A stretch of 8,813 nt of DNA, from the NCBI GenBank assembly GCA_003132645.1, contig PKYM01000054.1, positions 1 to 8,813 of the forward strand, written 5' to 3'. This DNA comes from Actinomycetota bacterium. Lineage in GTDB: Bacteria > Actinomycetota > Thermoleophilia > UBA2241. Each line of letters starts with the position of its first letter. Position 1 is the first letter of the stretch. Below are positions 1 through 8,749 of the stretch, piece after piece. The notes beneath the pieces were generated by a model, which worked only from the letters and a program-made list of their open reading frames with translations, made no database searches and had not been told where the DNA came from. A program made the position numbers and the translations under genes.

Positions 1-15
1 CACGGAGCACCGCTC

Positions 16-783
16 GTGAGCGGCGCGTTCGGCACCTTCCTCGGCAAAGAACGCCGCGAGACCTTCAAGACGTGGCGCCTCTGGGTGCTGCCCGGCATTC
101 TGTTGTTTCTCGGCCTGACCTCGCCGGTGCTGACCAAGCTGACTCCCGAGCTGCTCAAGGCGACGGCCAACTCGCAGCCCGGCGTGATCATCAGGTTCCC
201 GCCGCAGGTGGCTCGCGACGCTTACCTGCAGTTCATGGGCAACCTCGGCCAGCTCGTGACGATCGCGGTCATCGTGGTCGGCGCGGCCACGATCTCGGCC
301 GAGCGCAAGTCGGGCACGGCGATCCTCGTGTTGACCAAGCCGATCTCACGGGCCGCGTTCGTCGTCGCCAAGGCGATCTCTCAGCTCACCCTGCTGATCT
401 GCGCCACGATCCTGGGCTCGGCATTGTGTATCGCCACCACCATCGCCTTGTTCGGCAGCGCTTCGATCTGGCCGTTCGTCGAGGCGGTCGCGCTATGGCT
501 CGCCTTCGCGGCCATGGTCCTCATGCTGATGGTGATGCTGTCGGCGGCCATGCGCAGCCAGGCGCCGGCTATCGGCGCCGGCATCGGCCTGTGGATCGCG
601 CTGCTCTTTCTGACCGGGTTTCCGCTCCTGCGCGACCACAGCCCGGCCGGCCTGATGGCTGCCAACGACGCCGCCCTGCGCGGCCGCGACGTGGCCCTTC
701 TGTGGCCGCTGCTCACCACGGCGCTCGCCGGACTCGCCTTTCTGGCCACCGCCGTCTGGTTCATGGGGCGTCGCGAGCTCTAG
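16..783 (+). CDS. ABC-2 type transporter permease subunit
   Basis: A 255-residue integral membrane protein, probably the membrane half of an ABC transporter. Six hydrophobic stretches are visible, at about residues 22-40, 78-94, 115-146, 151-178, 185-204 and 227-250. After the second comes ISAERKSGTAILVLTKPISR (93-112), which matches the ABC-2 family loop pattern (I-S-x-E-R-x-x-G-T ... P-I-S-R). The GTG start is supported by GGAG at 4-7, with 8 nt between. The TGA at 17-19 overlaps this start in another frame, as expected if an upstream gene, most likely the ATPase, ends there; only its last codons would be in the window. The substrate cannot be read from sequence. ABC-2 permeases of this size serve in export of drugs, lipids or polymers or in membrane maintenance. 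The family call is fairly sure; the transported compound is unknown. Confidence 0.82.
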   Translation: MSGAFGTFLGKERRETFKTWRLWVLPGILLFLGLTSPVLTKLTPELLKATANSQPGVIIRFPPQVARDAYLQFMGNLGQLVTIAVIVVGAATISAERKSGTAILVLTKPISRAAFVVAKAISQLTLLICATILGSALCIATTIALFGSASIWPFVEAVALWLAFAAMVLMLMVMLSAAMRSQAPAIGAGIGLWIALLFLTGFPLLRDHSPAGLMAANDAALRGRDVALLWPLLTTALAGLAFLATAVWFMGRREL

Positions 784-921
784 TCGGGCGGCGCGGCGGA
801 TCACTGTCGCTGTCCTACCGCCGCCCTCAACAGGCCACGACGCCATCGTCGAGCCCGGATTCTCGCGCTGGTTCGAACGGTACAGAATCGCCAGCTCGGA
901 CAAGCTGCGCAATGAGAATCC

Positions 922-1938
922 ATGTCGAACAAGGACGCAAGCCAATTCGGTGGTCAAGACCCCGGCGCAAGCGTCACACGCCAAGACATGGCTCACGCCC
1001 TGGAATCATCCGAGTTCGCCCGACTCATGCTGGAGACCCTCCCGGCCGGTGCCGTACTTGCCGACGCCGAGGGCGGCATCGTGGCCGTCAATCAGGCGAC
1101 GGCCGACATTTGGCGGAGCACCGCGCTTCCGTCGGACGACTGGGGCTTCGCAGCTCGCCGTGGCTGGTCGGCCGAGACGGGGGCGCCGCTGGAGTTGAAA
1201 GACTGGCCGCTGGTCAGGGCCGTCACCGAAGGCAAGCCCTCGGGTGCCGTGGTCATCGACATCCAACGCTTCGACAACACCCTCGCTTCGATCATCGACT
1301 CCGCTGCGCCCATCCGCGACGACGAAGGCCGCATCATCGGCGCCATCGCGGTCGCCCAGGACATCAGCGCCGAACGACGCCTCCACCTCTTCAACCGGGC
1401 GCTCGCGCGAATCAACGGCGCCATCACAGCGCGGCGCACCGTGAACAGCGTCATCCGTCTGGCGGTGCGCGAGACGGTGCTGGCCGTGGGGGCGGAATCG
1501 GGCGTCCTTTATGTAAACAACGACGGAGCCTGGGAGGCGCGCTGGTCGTACGGACTGCCGCGCTCGATGGCCGGGAAGCGTTTCACAGAAGAGGAGGTCT
1601 ACCACTCCGTACTGGCGGTCAGGAGCGACGGAGAGATCATCATCAACGACCCCGACCACGATTCCCATGTGGACAGCGACCTCGTCACTCGCTACGGCAT
1701 CAAGGCGATCCTCGACGTGCCCCTCGTCGTCGGCGATGACTTGATCGGCGATTTCTGCCTGCACCACCACGACGAGCGCAAGTTCACAAAAGAGGAGGCC
1801 GACTTTGCCCGCAACGTGGCTTCGTCGCTGACCCTGGCGCTGCGCAACGCGAAGCTCCTCAGCGATGAGCACCACGTGGCCGAGACCTTGCAGCAGGCGC
1901 TTCTCTTCCTGCCCGAGACGCTGCCCGGGGTCGAGTGA
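922..1938 (+). CDS. PAS-GAF sensor part of a frameshifted SpoIIE-type phosphatase gene
   Basis: A 338-residue N-terminal portion of what reads as a sensor phosphatase. Residues about 31-150 look like a PAS domain (LPAGAVLADAEGGIVAVNQA near the start; IRDDEGRIIGAIAVAQDIS at its end). Residues about 155-312 look like a GAF domain (VGAESGVLYVNN; ILDVPLVVGDDLIGDFCLHH). A helical linker leads into ETLQQALLFLPETLPGVE, the usual opening of an RsbU/SpoIIE PP2C-like domain. The ORF then stops at TGA 1936-1938, just as that domain begins, and the rest continues in the -1 frame. No transmembrane segment is seen, so the protein is probably cytosolic. ATG 922 is taken as the start; upstream is only a weak TGAGAA (913-918), and ATG 991 is an alternative. 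The ligand sensed is unknown. Domain identity is fairly secure; whether this piece exists alone as a protein is doubtful. Confidence 0.85.
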   Translation: MSNKDASQFGGQDPGASVTRQDMAHALESSEFARLMLETLPAGAVLADAEGGIVAVNQATADIWRSTALPSDDWGFAARRGWSAETGAPLELKDWPLVRAVTEGKPSGAVVIDIQRFDNTLASIIDSAAPIRDDEGRIIGAIAVAQDISAERRLHLFNRALARINGAITARRTVNSVIRLAVRETVLAVGAESGVLYVNNDGAWEARWSYGLPRSMAGKRFTEEEVYHSVLAVRSDGEIIINDPDHDSHVDSDLVTRYGIKAILDVPLVVGDDLIGDFCLHHHDERKFTKEEADFARNVASSLTLALRNAKLLSDEHHVAETLQQALLFLPETLPGVE

Positions 1939-2570
1939 CAGCACTCTACCGCGCAGCCACCGACGCTTCCCGCATCGGCGGCGATTTCTATGACGTCTTC
2001 GAGATCGATCGCGGAGCGATCGGCATTACCATCGGTGACGTCTCCGGCAAGGGCATCGAAGCGGCCACCCAGACGACGCTGATCAAGAGCGCCATCCGCG
2101 CCTATGCCTTCGACGGCAATCCTCCGGGGGTCGTGCTGCGCAAGACCAACCGCCTCATGGAGCGGGCGTTTGCCGCGGAGAGCTTTGCCACCGTCTTCTA
2201 CGCCGTCTTCACACCAGCCGACGGCCGCCTCGTCTACTGTGGCGCAGGCCATCCTCCCGCCCTCGTGCAACGCTCAGACAGCGTCGACCTGCTGGCTCCC
2301 ACAGCGCCCCTGCTCGGTGCCTTCCCGGCTACCGTATTCCCTCACGCTGAGACAGCCCTGGGCTCAAGCGACATCCTCGTGCTCTATACGGACGGCGTCA
2401 TCGAAGCTCACCGGGGCACTGAGCTCTATGGCATGGCGCGATTGCAACAGGTCGTGAGGGACTGCGCGCGCCTCCAGGACATGCCAGACCGCATCTTCGA
2501 CGACATCGTCGCCTTCGCGGCCGAGCAGTTGCGCGACGACGTGGCCATCCTGGTCGTTGCGCCGCGGTGA
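1935..2570 (+). CDS. PP2C-like SpoIIE/RsbU serine phosphatase domain (C-terminal part of a frameshifted gene)
   Basis: A 211-residue metal-dependent Ser/Thr phosphatase domain of the SpoIIE/RsbU family. In this family such enzymes dephosphorylate anti-anti-sigma (STAS) proteins and so release sigma factors. Acidic metal-site motifs are intact: GGDFYD (15-20), GDVSGKG (34-40), LYTDGVIEA (150-158) and RDDVAIL (200-206); GAGHPP (103-108) is also typical. The GTG start overlaps the preceding stop as GTGA, with GGGG at 1927-1930 as a possible weak ribosome site. The first strand of the domain is cut: fusing the two frames gives LPGVE-VTALYRAATDASRIGGDFYD, the expected continuous family sequence. 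This is therefore most likely the second half of one gene, not a separate gene, unless termination-reinitiation or frameshifting is used. No partner anti-sigma or STAS gene is in view. Confidence 0.85.
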   Translation: MTALYRAATDASRIGGDFYDVFEIDRGAIGITIGDVSGKGIEAATQTTLIKSAIRAYAFDGNPPGVVLRKTNRLMERAFAAESFATVFYAVFTPADGRLVYCGAGHPPALVQRSDSVDLLAPTAPLLGAFPATVFPHAETALGSSDILVLYTDGVIEAHRGTELYGMARLQQVVRDCARLQDMPDRIFDDIVAFAAEQLRDDVAILVVAPR

Positions 2571-2576
2571 CGCTCC

Positions 2577-2594
2577 GGGTGGCCGCTGCCACTT
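2577..2594. terminator. Small hairpin between convergent genes (possible terminator)
   Basis: The 31-bp gap between the phosphatase stop (2570) and the comEC stop (2602) holds GTGGC (2579-2583), loop CGCT, GCCAC (2588-2592). Two G-T wobble pairs (2577-2578 with 2593-2594) can extend it. It lies where a bidirectional terminator would be expected. The stem is short and no T-run follows on either strand, so termination is only a guess. Confidence 0.25.
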
Positions 2595-2601
2595 CGCCCT
2601 C

Positions 2602-4968
2602 TCACGGCGGCCGCGCCTCGGCTACCGCTAGCCCGTTCGATCCCGCCGTCAGGGTGATGTCGCCGACGCGGTCGGTGCGCAACAGCGGCACGTGATGACT
2701 TGCCATGAGCGCCAGCATCTCGGGCGTCGGGTGGCCGAACTTGTTGGGTCCCACCGAGACGACGGCGAGCCGTGGCGCCATCTCGCCGAGCAGCCGGTCG
2801 TCGAGCCCGTCGCGCGAGCCGTGATGGGGCAGCTCGACGATGGCTATGCGGCCGAGGTCGAGCGGCTCGAGGGCTTCGGCCTCGGCGTCGCCGGGCAGCA
2901 TCACGCTCTGCCCATCGAGGGTGACCACGACCACCAGGGCGCAGTCGTTCTCGTCTTGATTGCTGGCGCCGCCGCTCGTGCCGGTGGGATCAATCGTCAG
3001 GCTCCCATCGCCTATCGCCAGGGTCTGTCGGGCCGTGCAGGCGCGCAGCGGCACGCCGGCCGCCTTGATCTCGGCGACGACGCGCTCGAGAGCCGGCGAG
3101 GGCACCACCGGTAGCGGCACCAGGGCCAGCGTTATCGGGATGTGTCCGAGCACATCGGACAGGCCGGCGGTGTGATCTGAGTGGCCGTGCGACAGGATGA
3201 GCAGATCGATGCGTCGCACGCCGTGACGGCGCAGGCAGGCGGCTAGTGGCGCGGGGCCGGCGTCGATCAACACGGTGGGGCCGTTGGGCTCCTGGAGGAG
3301 CGCCGCGGCCCCCTCGCCGACGCTCAACACGGTGAGCGTGGGCAAGCGCGGCGCCGAGGGCGGCGCCGGCGCCGCCGTCAGGGCGACGACGACCAGCGCC
3401 GCGGCGACGACCGCGAACGTCCGGCGGCGCGCGCCCCTGGCGGCGTACTCGCGCAGCGACAGGTCGGCGTGGTGGGCGAGTACGGCGGTCACGACGAGCG
3501 CCGCGCCCAGCAGAGCCACGAGCAGGAAGCCGCGCGACAGCCCCTGCCACTGGTAGACGGCAAACGAGAGGCCGCCAAACCAGGCGGCCACCGTGAGCAG
3601 AAAGCCGGTAAACAGCCCGGCCACGACGTTCAAAGGAACCGACAGCCCCTCCCAGACGAAGCCCAGGAACACACTGAGCATGCCGAGGAACATGATCGGC
3701 CCCAGCACGAAGCCACCGACGACGTTGGCCGGCACGGCCACGAGCGACGTCTGGCCGAAGGTCGCCATCGAGACCGGCGCGGTCGAGAGGCTCGCGGCTG
3801 CGGTGATCGCGGCCGATTCGCCCAGCCACTTCGGCAGGAAGCGGAGCAGGCGGGTGAGTGGCCGGCCTAGCGCCAGCAGGCCGGCAACGGCGGCAAACGA
3901 GAGCTGAAAGCTGACGTCGAAGAGCACGTTCGGGTTAAGCGTGAGCATGAAGGCGCCCGGCACGAGCCACAGAAACCAGCCGTCGGTGGGCCGCGACGAC
4001 AGGTTCGCCAGCAGCAGCACGACCCCCGACACGCCGGCGCGCACGATCGAGGGCGTCGCCCCCGTCACCACGACGTAGACGATCACGAAGGGGATGAGGA
4101 TCAGCGAGCGCAGGTCGCGGCGCACGCGCGCCAGGGTGAGCAGAAACGAGCTCATGGCGCAGAGCAGCACGACGTTCTCGCCCGACACGGCGAGGATGTG
4201 CAGCAGCCCGCTGCGTCGCATGTCGTCGACGGCGTCGGCGGGCACGCCCTGCTGGTCGCCCAGGACCATGGCCTCGAGCACCTCGCGCACGGGCGAGCGC
4301 AGGCCGCCGCGGATGTGACTGCGCGCCGCCAGGCGCAGCCCGTCGACGAGGCCGCCGAGGCCGTCACGCCGCCCGTCGAGGCGCAGCGCGGCGAGCGGCG
4401 CGGAAAGCACGACGTGCTCGCCGCGCCGCTCGAGGTAGCGGCCGTAGTCGAAGGCGCCCGGCTTGGCCACCGGCAGCGCCTCGACCTGGGCTTGAAGGAT
4501 CAGCCGCGTGCCTTCGACCAGCGGCCCCAGCGAGGTGAAGCGCGGCTGGTCGGCCATGCCGAGGTCGAGCGTGAGAGGTGCCCGCTCGGCCACTCGTTGA
4601 CCCCCGGCAGAGTTCACCTTCACGTCGAGGGTGACCCGGTCGCCGCTCGTCTTGGGCAGCGTCAGGGCGGTCGCCCGCAGGGCAACAGAGTGCCCCACGA
4701 AGCGCGCCAGGCGGCTCTGCGACTGCGCCGCGAGCCGCGAGCCGCCGACGCAGAGCCCGGCCGCCACGACCAGCGGCGCCAGAGCAACGAGGCTCGCCGC
4801 CTGCCCCCGCCGGCCTGCCGCCGGGCGCAGCAGGCAGACCGCCGCCCACGCCACGACGAAGCCCACCAGCACCACCACGCCCGAGCCGGCCAGACGCCAG
4901 ACGAGAGCGCCCAGAAGGCCGCAAACGTAGGCCGCAAGCAGCAGATGGGCGGTCGGCGGCGCCCGCAC
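2602..4968 (-). CDS. comEC: ComEC/Rec2 DNA-uptake channel protein
   Basis: A 788-residue polytopic membrane protein that in naturally transformable bacteria carries incoming single-stranded DNA across the cytoplasmic membrane. Order: N-terminal hydrophobic segments (about 8-80); a soluble OB-like/DUF4131 region (about 95-200, with AKPGAFDYGRYLERRG at 168-183); the competence membrane core (about 225-500) with LHILAVSGENVVLL (256-269) and TGATPSIVRAG (302-312); and a metallo-beta-lactamase-like domain (about 541-785). The last keeps HxHxDH (H594, H596, D598, H599), LPGD (691-694), LPHHGSRDG (713-721) and FGHPTPE (744-750). Its first motif is altered: the usual DVGQGD is SVGEGA (549-554). Length is normal for a full three-part ComEC. 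The GTG start has no clear Shine-Dalgarno and lies 13 nt after the comEA stop, suggesting translational coupling. Whether this organism is competent cannot be told from sequence. Confidence 0.95.
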   Translation of the reverse strand: MRAPPTAHLLLAAYVCGLLGALVWRLAGSGVVVLVGFVVAWAAVCLLRPAAGRRGQAASLVALAPLVVAAGLCVGGSRLAAQSQSRLARFVGHSVALRATALTLPKTSGDRVTLDVKVNSAGGQRVAERAPLTLDLGMADQPRFTSLGPLVEGTRLILQAQVEALPVAKPGAFDYGRYLERRGEHVVLSAPLAALRLDGRRDGLGGLVDGLRLAARSHIRGGLRSPVREVLEAMVLGDQQGVPADAVDDMRRSGLLHILAVSGENVVLLCAMSSFLLTLARVRRDLRSLILIPFVIVYVVVTGATPSIVRAGVSGVVLLLANLSSRPTDGWFLWLVPGAFMLTLNPNVLFDVSFQLSFAAVAGLLALGRPLTRLLRFLPKWLGESAAITAAASLSTAPVSMATFGQTSLVAVPANVVGGFVLGPIMFLGMLSVFLGFVWEGLSVPLNVVAGLFTGFLLTVAAWFGGLSFAVYQWQGLSRGFLLVALLGAALVVTAVLAHHADLSLREYAARGARRRTFAVVAAALVVVALTAAPAPPSAPRLPTLTVLSVGEGAAALLQEPNGPTVLIDAGPAPLAACLRRHGVRRIDLLILSHGHSDHTAGLSDVLGHIPITLALVPLPVVPSPALERVVAEIKAAGVPLRACTARQTLAIGDGSLTIDPTGTSGGASNQDENDCALVVVVTLDGQSVMLPGDAEAEALEPLDLGRIAIVELPHHGSRDGLDDRLLGEMAPRLAVVSVGPNKFGHPTPEMLALMASHHVPLLRTDRVGDITLTAGSNGLAVAEARPP

Positions 4969-4981
4969 GGACGGTCGGCGC

Positions 4982-5644
4982 CTAGACCGTGACGAGCGGC
5001 TGCAGAGTGGCGAACTTGGCGTCGCCGATACCCGACACGTTCTTCAGGTCGTCGACGCTCTTGAAGCCGCCGTTGGCGGTGCGATAGTCGATGATCTTCT
5101 GGGCGGTGGCGGGCCCGACCCCGGGCAGGGCATCGAGCTGCTCGAGCGTGGCCGTGTTGAGGTCGACCGGGGCGGCGGGGGCGCCCGTGCCGGGCGCCCC
5201 CGCCGCCCCCCCAGTACCCGTCGCGTCCCCAGCCGCGCTGCCGGCGGCCGCTACCGTGCTGCCGGCCGCGCCGCGCACGGGCACGACCACCTGCTGGCCG
5301 TCGAGCAGCTTGGCGGCCAGGTTGACGGCCTGCAGTGCGGCCTTGGCTCCGGCGCCCCCGGCCGCGGCAAGAAGGTCAGCGACGCGCGCGCCGGGCGCCA
5401 GATGGTAGACGCCGGGTCGCCTCACCGCCCCGCAGACGTAGACCACGATCTCCTGCGGGCTGGCAAACGAGCTCGGCGCCGAAGACGACGACGGCGACGA
5501 CGGCGCATACGACGCCATCCCGAGCAAGGACTGCCCACCGGCCGGGGCGGCGGCATGCGACGAGAACAGGTAGCGCGCGCCGAGCACGGCGACGACGAGC
5601 GCCAGGCCGACGTAGACGTACGCCTGGCGGCGCGAGATGTCCAT
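4982..5644 (-). CDS. comEA: ComEA-type membrane-anchored DNA receptor
   Basis: A 220-residue DNA-binding protein for transformation; it holds double-stranded DNA outside the membrane for ComEC. One N-terminal membrane anchor (about 9-27) is followed by a Ser/Pro/Ala spacer (30-64), partly encoded by TCG/ACG-rich triplet runs. An SLBB domain follows (about 66-123, [20 protein letters not shown] at 67-86), then a Gly/Ala/Pro spacer (about 125-159). A C-terminal pair of helix-hairpin-helix motifs spans 160-220, with [12 protein letters not shown] (173-184) and VSGIGDAKF (203-211). This is the standard long Gram-positive ComEA layout. The ATG start is fixed by a strong GGAGG 6 nt upstream. comEC follows after 13 bp. 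The second spacer is encoded by an unusually perfect inverted repeat, described separately. Confidence 0.94.
   Translation of the reverse strand: MDISRRQAYVYVGLALVVAVLGARYLFSSHAAAPAGGQSLLGMASYAPSSPSSSSAPSSFASPQEIVVYVCGAVRRPGVYHLAPGARVADLLAAAGGAGAKAALQAVNLAAKLLDGQQVVVPVRGAAGSTVAAAGSAAGDATGTGGAAGAPGTGAPAAPVDLNTATLEQLDALPGVGPATAQKIIDYRTANGGFKSVDDLKNVSGIGDAKFATLQPLVTV
5169..5209 (-). repeat. Perfect 19-bp inverted repeat with 3-nt loop inside comEA
   Basis: GGGGCGGCGGGGGCGCCCG (5169-5187), loop TGC (5188-5190), then its exact reverse complement at 5191-5209. It encodes about residues 146-159 of ComEA, the Gly/Ala/Pro linker between the SLBB and helix-hairpin-helix domains. The pairing stops at 5168/5210. 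All 19 pairs are G-C. No T-run follows on either strand. The arms were checked base by base. Confidence 0.95.
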
Positions 5645-5650
5645 GACAAG

Positions 5651-5655
5651 CCTCC
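5651..5655 (-). promoter_or_regulatory. comEA ribosome binding site
   Basis: CCTCC on the plus strand gives GGAGG on the minus strand, 6 nt before the ATG at 5644. It is the best Shine-Dalgarno match in the window and fixes the comEA start, suggesting comEA is translated independently of leuS. Confidence 0.8.
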
Positions 5656-5771
5656 GGGCTGTTCGAGCGAAGGGATGCTCCAGAGGCTAGCGCCGCGACC
5701 TGCCGCGGTCAGCCGCCCGGGTGCCGTGCCAGGGTGGCGATCGACGGTCGGGCCGGTGGACAAGAGAAGCT

Positions 5772-8348
<2,577 letters not shown>

Positions 8349-8352
8349 GTCG

Positions 8353-8358
8353 TTCCTT
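8353..8358 (-). promoter_or_regulatory. leuS ribosome binding site
   Basis: Plus-strand TTCCTT reads AAGGAA on the minus strand, 4 nt before the leuS ATG. It supports that start, which also gives the normal LeuRS N-terminus. Confidence 0.65.
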
Positions 8359-8361
8359 CGT

Positions 8362-8393
8362 GGGTCGTGGCGCCCTGGCGGGTCGTGTGGCGC
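8362..8393 (-). repeat. Short direct repeat in the leuS leader
   Basis: GGGTCGTG occurs at 8362-8369 and 8380-8387, 18 bp apart. Each is followed by a GGCGC run (directly in the first, after a 2-nt insertion in the second). It lies just upstream of the leuS ribosome site. It may be chance in GC-rich sequence, or an operator-like duplication. Confidence 0.35.
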
Positions 8394-8455
8394 GCCGCAC
8401 TTCTGAGGTCGCCCGAGGATTCCCGCGCAGCCCAGGGTGGCCGACCCGTGCGAAT

Positions 8456-8461
8456 AGTATA
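8456..8461 (-). promoter_or_regulatory. Candidate -10 element for leuS
   Basis: Minus-strand GGTATACT (hexamer TATACT at 8461-8456) is an AT-rich island in a very GC-rich region, about 108 bp before the leuS start codon. It is the same octamer as in the tRNA-Ala promoter. No -35 match is seen 15-18 bp upstream, so the call rests on the -10 alone. Confidence 0.4.
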
Positions 8462-8523
8462 CCGGGCCGGCGGCCGCACGAGCGCCGACGGCCTCGGTCG
8501 GATCCGCGGCGCAGCCGTCCGCG

Positions 8524-8603
8524 GCGGCCGCGACTCAAGCGACTTGGCTGCGCCTCCCACAACCGTGACCTCTGCGACTCGGCTACGCCTCCCGCGGCCG
8601 CGA
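8524..8603 (+). repeat. Degenerate 35-bp tandem repeat upstream of tRNA-Ala
   Basis: Unit 1 is 8524-8558 and unit 2 is 8559-8593. Their last 20 bases (8539-8558 and 8574-8593) match at 18 positions, with both differences transitions. A third partial unit begins at 8594 and repeats GCGGCCGCGA exactly (8524-8533 and 8594-8603, 70 bp apart, two periods). The opening of unit 2 is more diverged. It ends just before the tRNA promoter. Confidence 0.6.
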
Positions 8604-8605
8604 TG

Positions 8606-8633
8606 TTGCGAGCTCGAGGCACGATGGTATACT
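8606..8633 (+). promoter_or_regulatory. tRNA-Ala promoter
   Basis: TTGCGA (8606-8611; four of six match TTGACA), 16-bp spacer, TATACT (8628-8633; five of six match TATAAT), with an extended -10 TGG (8625-8627). Transcription would begin near 8640, about 34 nt before the tRNA. This is a good housekeeping-sigma promoter in an otherwise GC-rich region. Confidence 0.7.
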
Positions 8634-8641
8634 GCAACGGT

Positions 8642-8662
8642 CGCCGGCCCCGCAGGCCGGCG
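8642..8662 (+). other. Leader hairpin before tRNA-Ala
   Basis: CGCCGGCC (8642-8649), loop CCGCA, GGCCGGCG (8655-8662): a perfect 8-bp all-G-C stem between the inferred transcription start and the first base of the tRNA. No T-run follows, so it does not look like a terminator. It would form the 5' end of the pre-tRNA, upstream of the RNase P cleavage point. Confidence 0.6.
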
Positions 8663-8673
8663 TACCCATCGGT

Positions 8674-8749
8674 GGGGGTATAGCTCAGTTGGGAGAGCGT
8701 TTGGCTGGCAGCCAAAAGGTCACCGGTTCGAGCCCGGTTACCTCCACCA
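8674..8749 (+). tRNA. tRNA-Ala (anticodon GGC)
   Basis: A complete 76-nt tRNA with CCA encoded. Acceptor GGGGGTA (8674-8680) pairs with TACCTCC (8739-8745), including the G3-U70 wobble that is the alanine identity element. D-arm GCTC/GAGC (8683-8686, 8695-8698). Anticodon stem TTTGG/CCAAA (8700-8704, 8712-8716) with loop CTGGCAG, anticodon GGC at 8707-8709, reading GCC. T-arm ACCGG/CCGGT (8722-8726, 8734-8738) with loop TTCGAGC. Discriminator A at 8746, then CCA (8747-8749). All stems pair fully apart from G3-U70. No terminator is seen in the 64 bp that follow. Confidence 0.97.

Larger units (their letters stand above)
8349..8673. other. Divergent intergenic region between leuS and tRNA-Ala
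   Basis: This is 325 bp without a supported protein gene. From left to right it holds the leuS ribosome site and leader, two near-copies of GGGTCGTG in that leader, a minus-strand TATACT, a GC-rich stretch, a degenerate 35-bp tandem repeat, a plus-strand extended -10 promoter and a leader hairpin just before the tRNA. I looked for a T-box leader for leuS (conserved GGTGG-NACCGCG-type antiterminator element) and saw none; the inferred leader is only about 100 nt. Confidence 0.7.

Noticed and set aside
786..826. GGGCGGCG/CGCCGCCC and the overlapping GCGGCGG/CCGCCGC pairing after the permease stop, as a terminator
   Set aside because: The loop is 18-25 nt, no T-run follows, and such pairings are easy to find in this composition.
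868..882. GGTTCGAAC resembling a tRNA T-loop, as a tRNA fragment or attachment site
   Set aside because: No acceptor, anticodon arm or CCA lies around it. The palindrome GTTCGAAC is only 8 bp and could be chance or a weak operator.
72..1739. A 555-aa plus-strand ORF spanning the permease and sensor genes
   Set aside because: It runs out of frame across two recognisable genes and a gap. Its protein is Arg/Gly/His-rich with no family features, as expected of a shadow frame in GC-rich DNA.
1006..1944. A 312-aa antisense ORF opposite the PAS-GAF gene
   Set aside because: The plus-strand frame has clear PAS and GAF domains; the antisense product matches nothing recognisable and has shadow-type composition.
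4198..4992. Long plus-strand ORFs opposite comEC and comEA
   Set aside because: They are Arg/Gln/Pro-rich shadows of well-identified minus-strand genes.
5684..5712. Minus-strand CTGACC, 17 bp, TAGCCT as a comEA promoter
   Set aside because: The -10 matches consensus at only three positions. comEA may be transcribed with leuS, and nothing in this gap is decisive.
5645..5771. A leuS terminator between leuS and comEA
   Set aside because: Only 4-bp stems were found (for example GACC/GGTC at 5697-5710), with no T-run.
8349..8460. A T-box riboswitch controlling leuS
   Set aside because: The likely leader is about 100 nt and lacks a recognisable T-box antiterminator sequence or specifier-loop structure.
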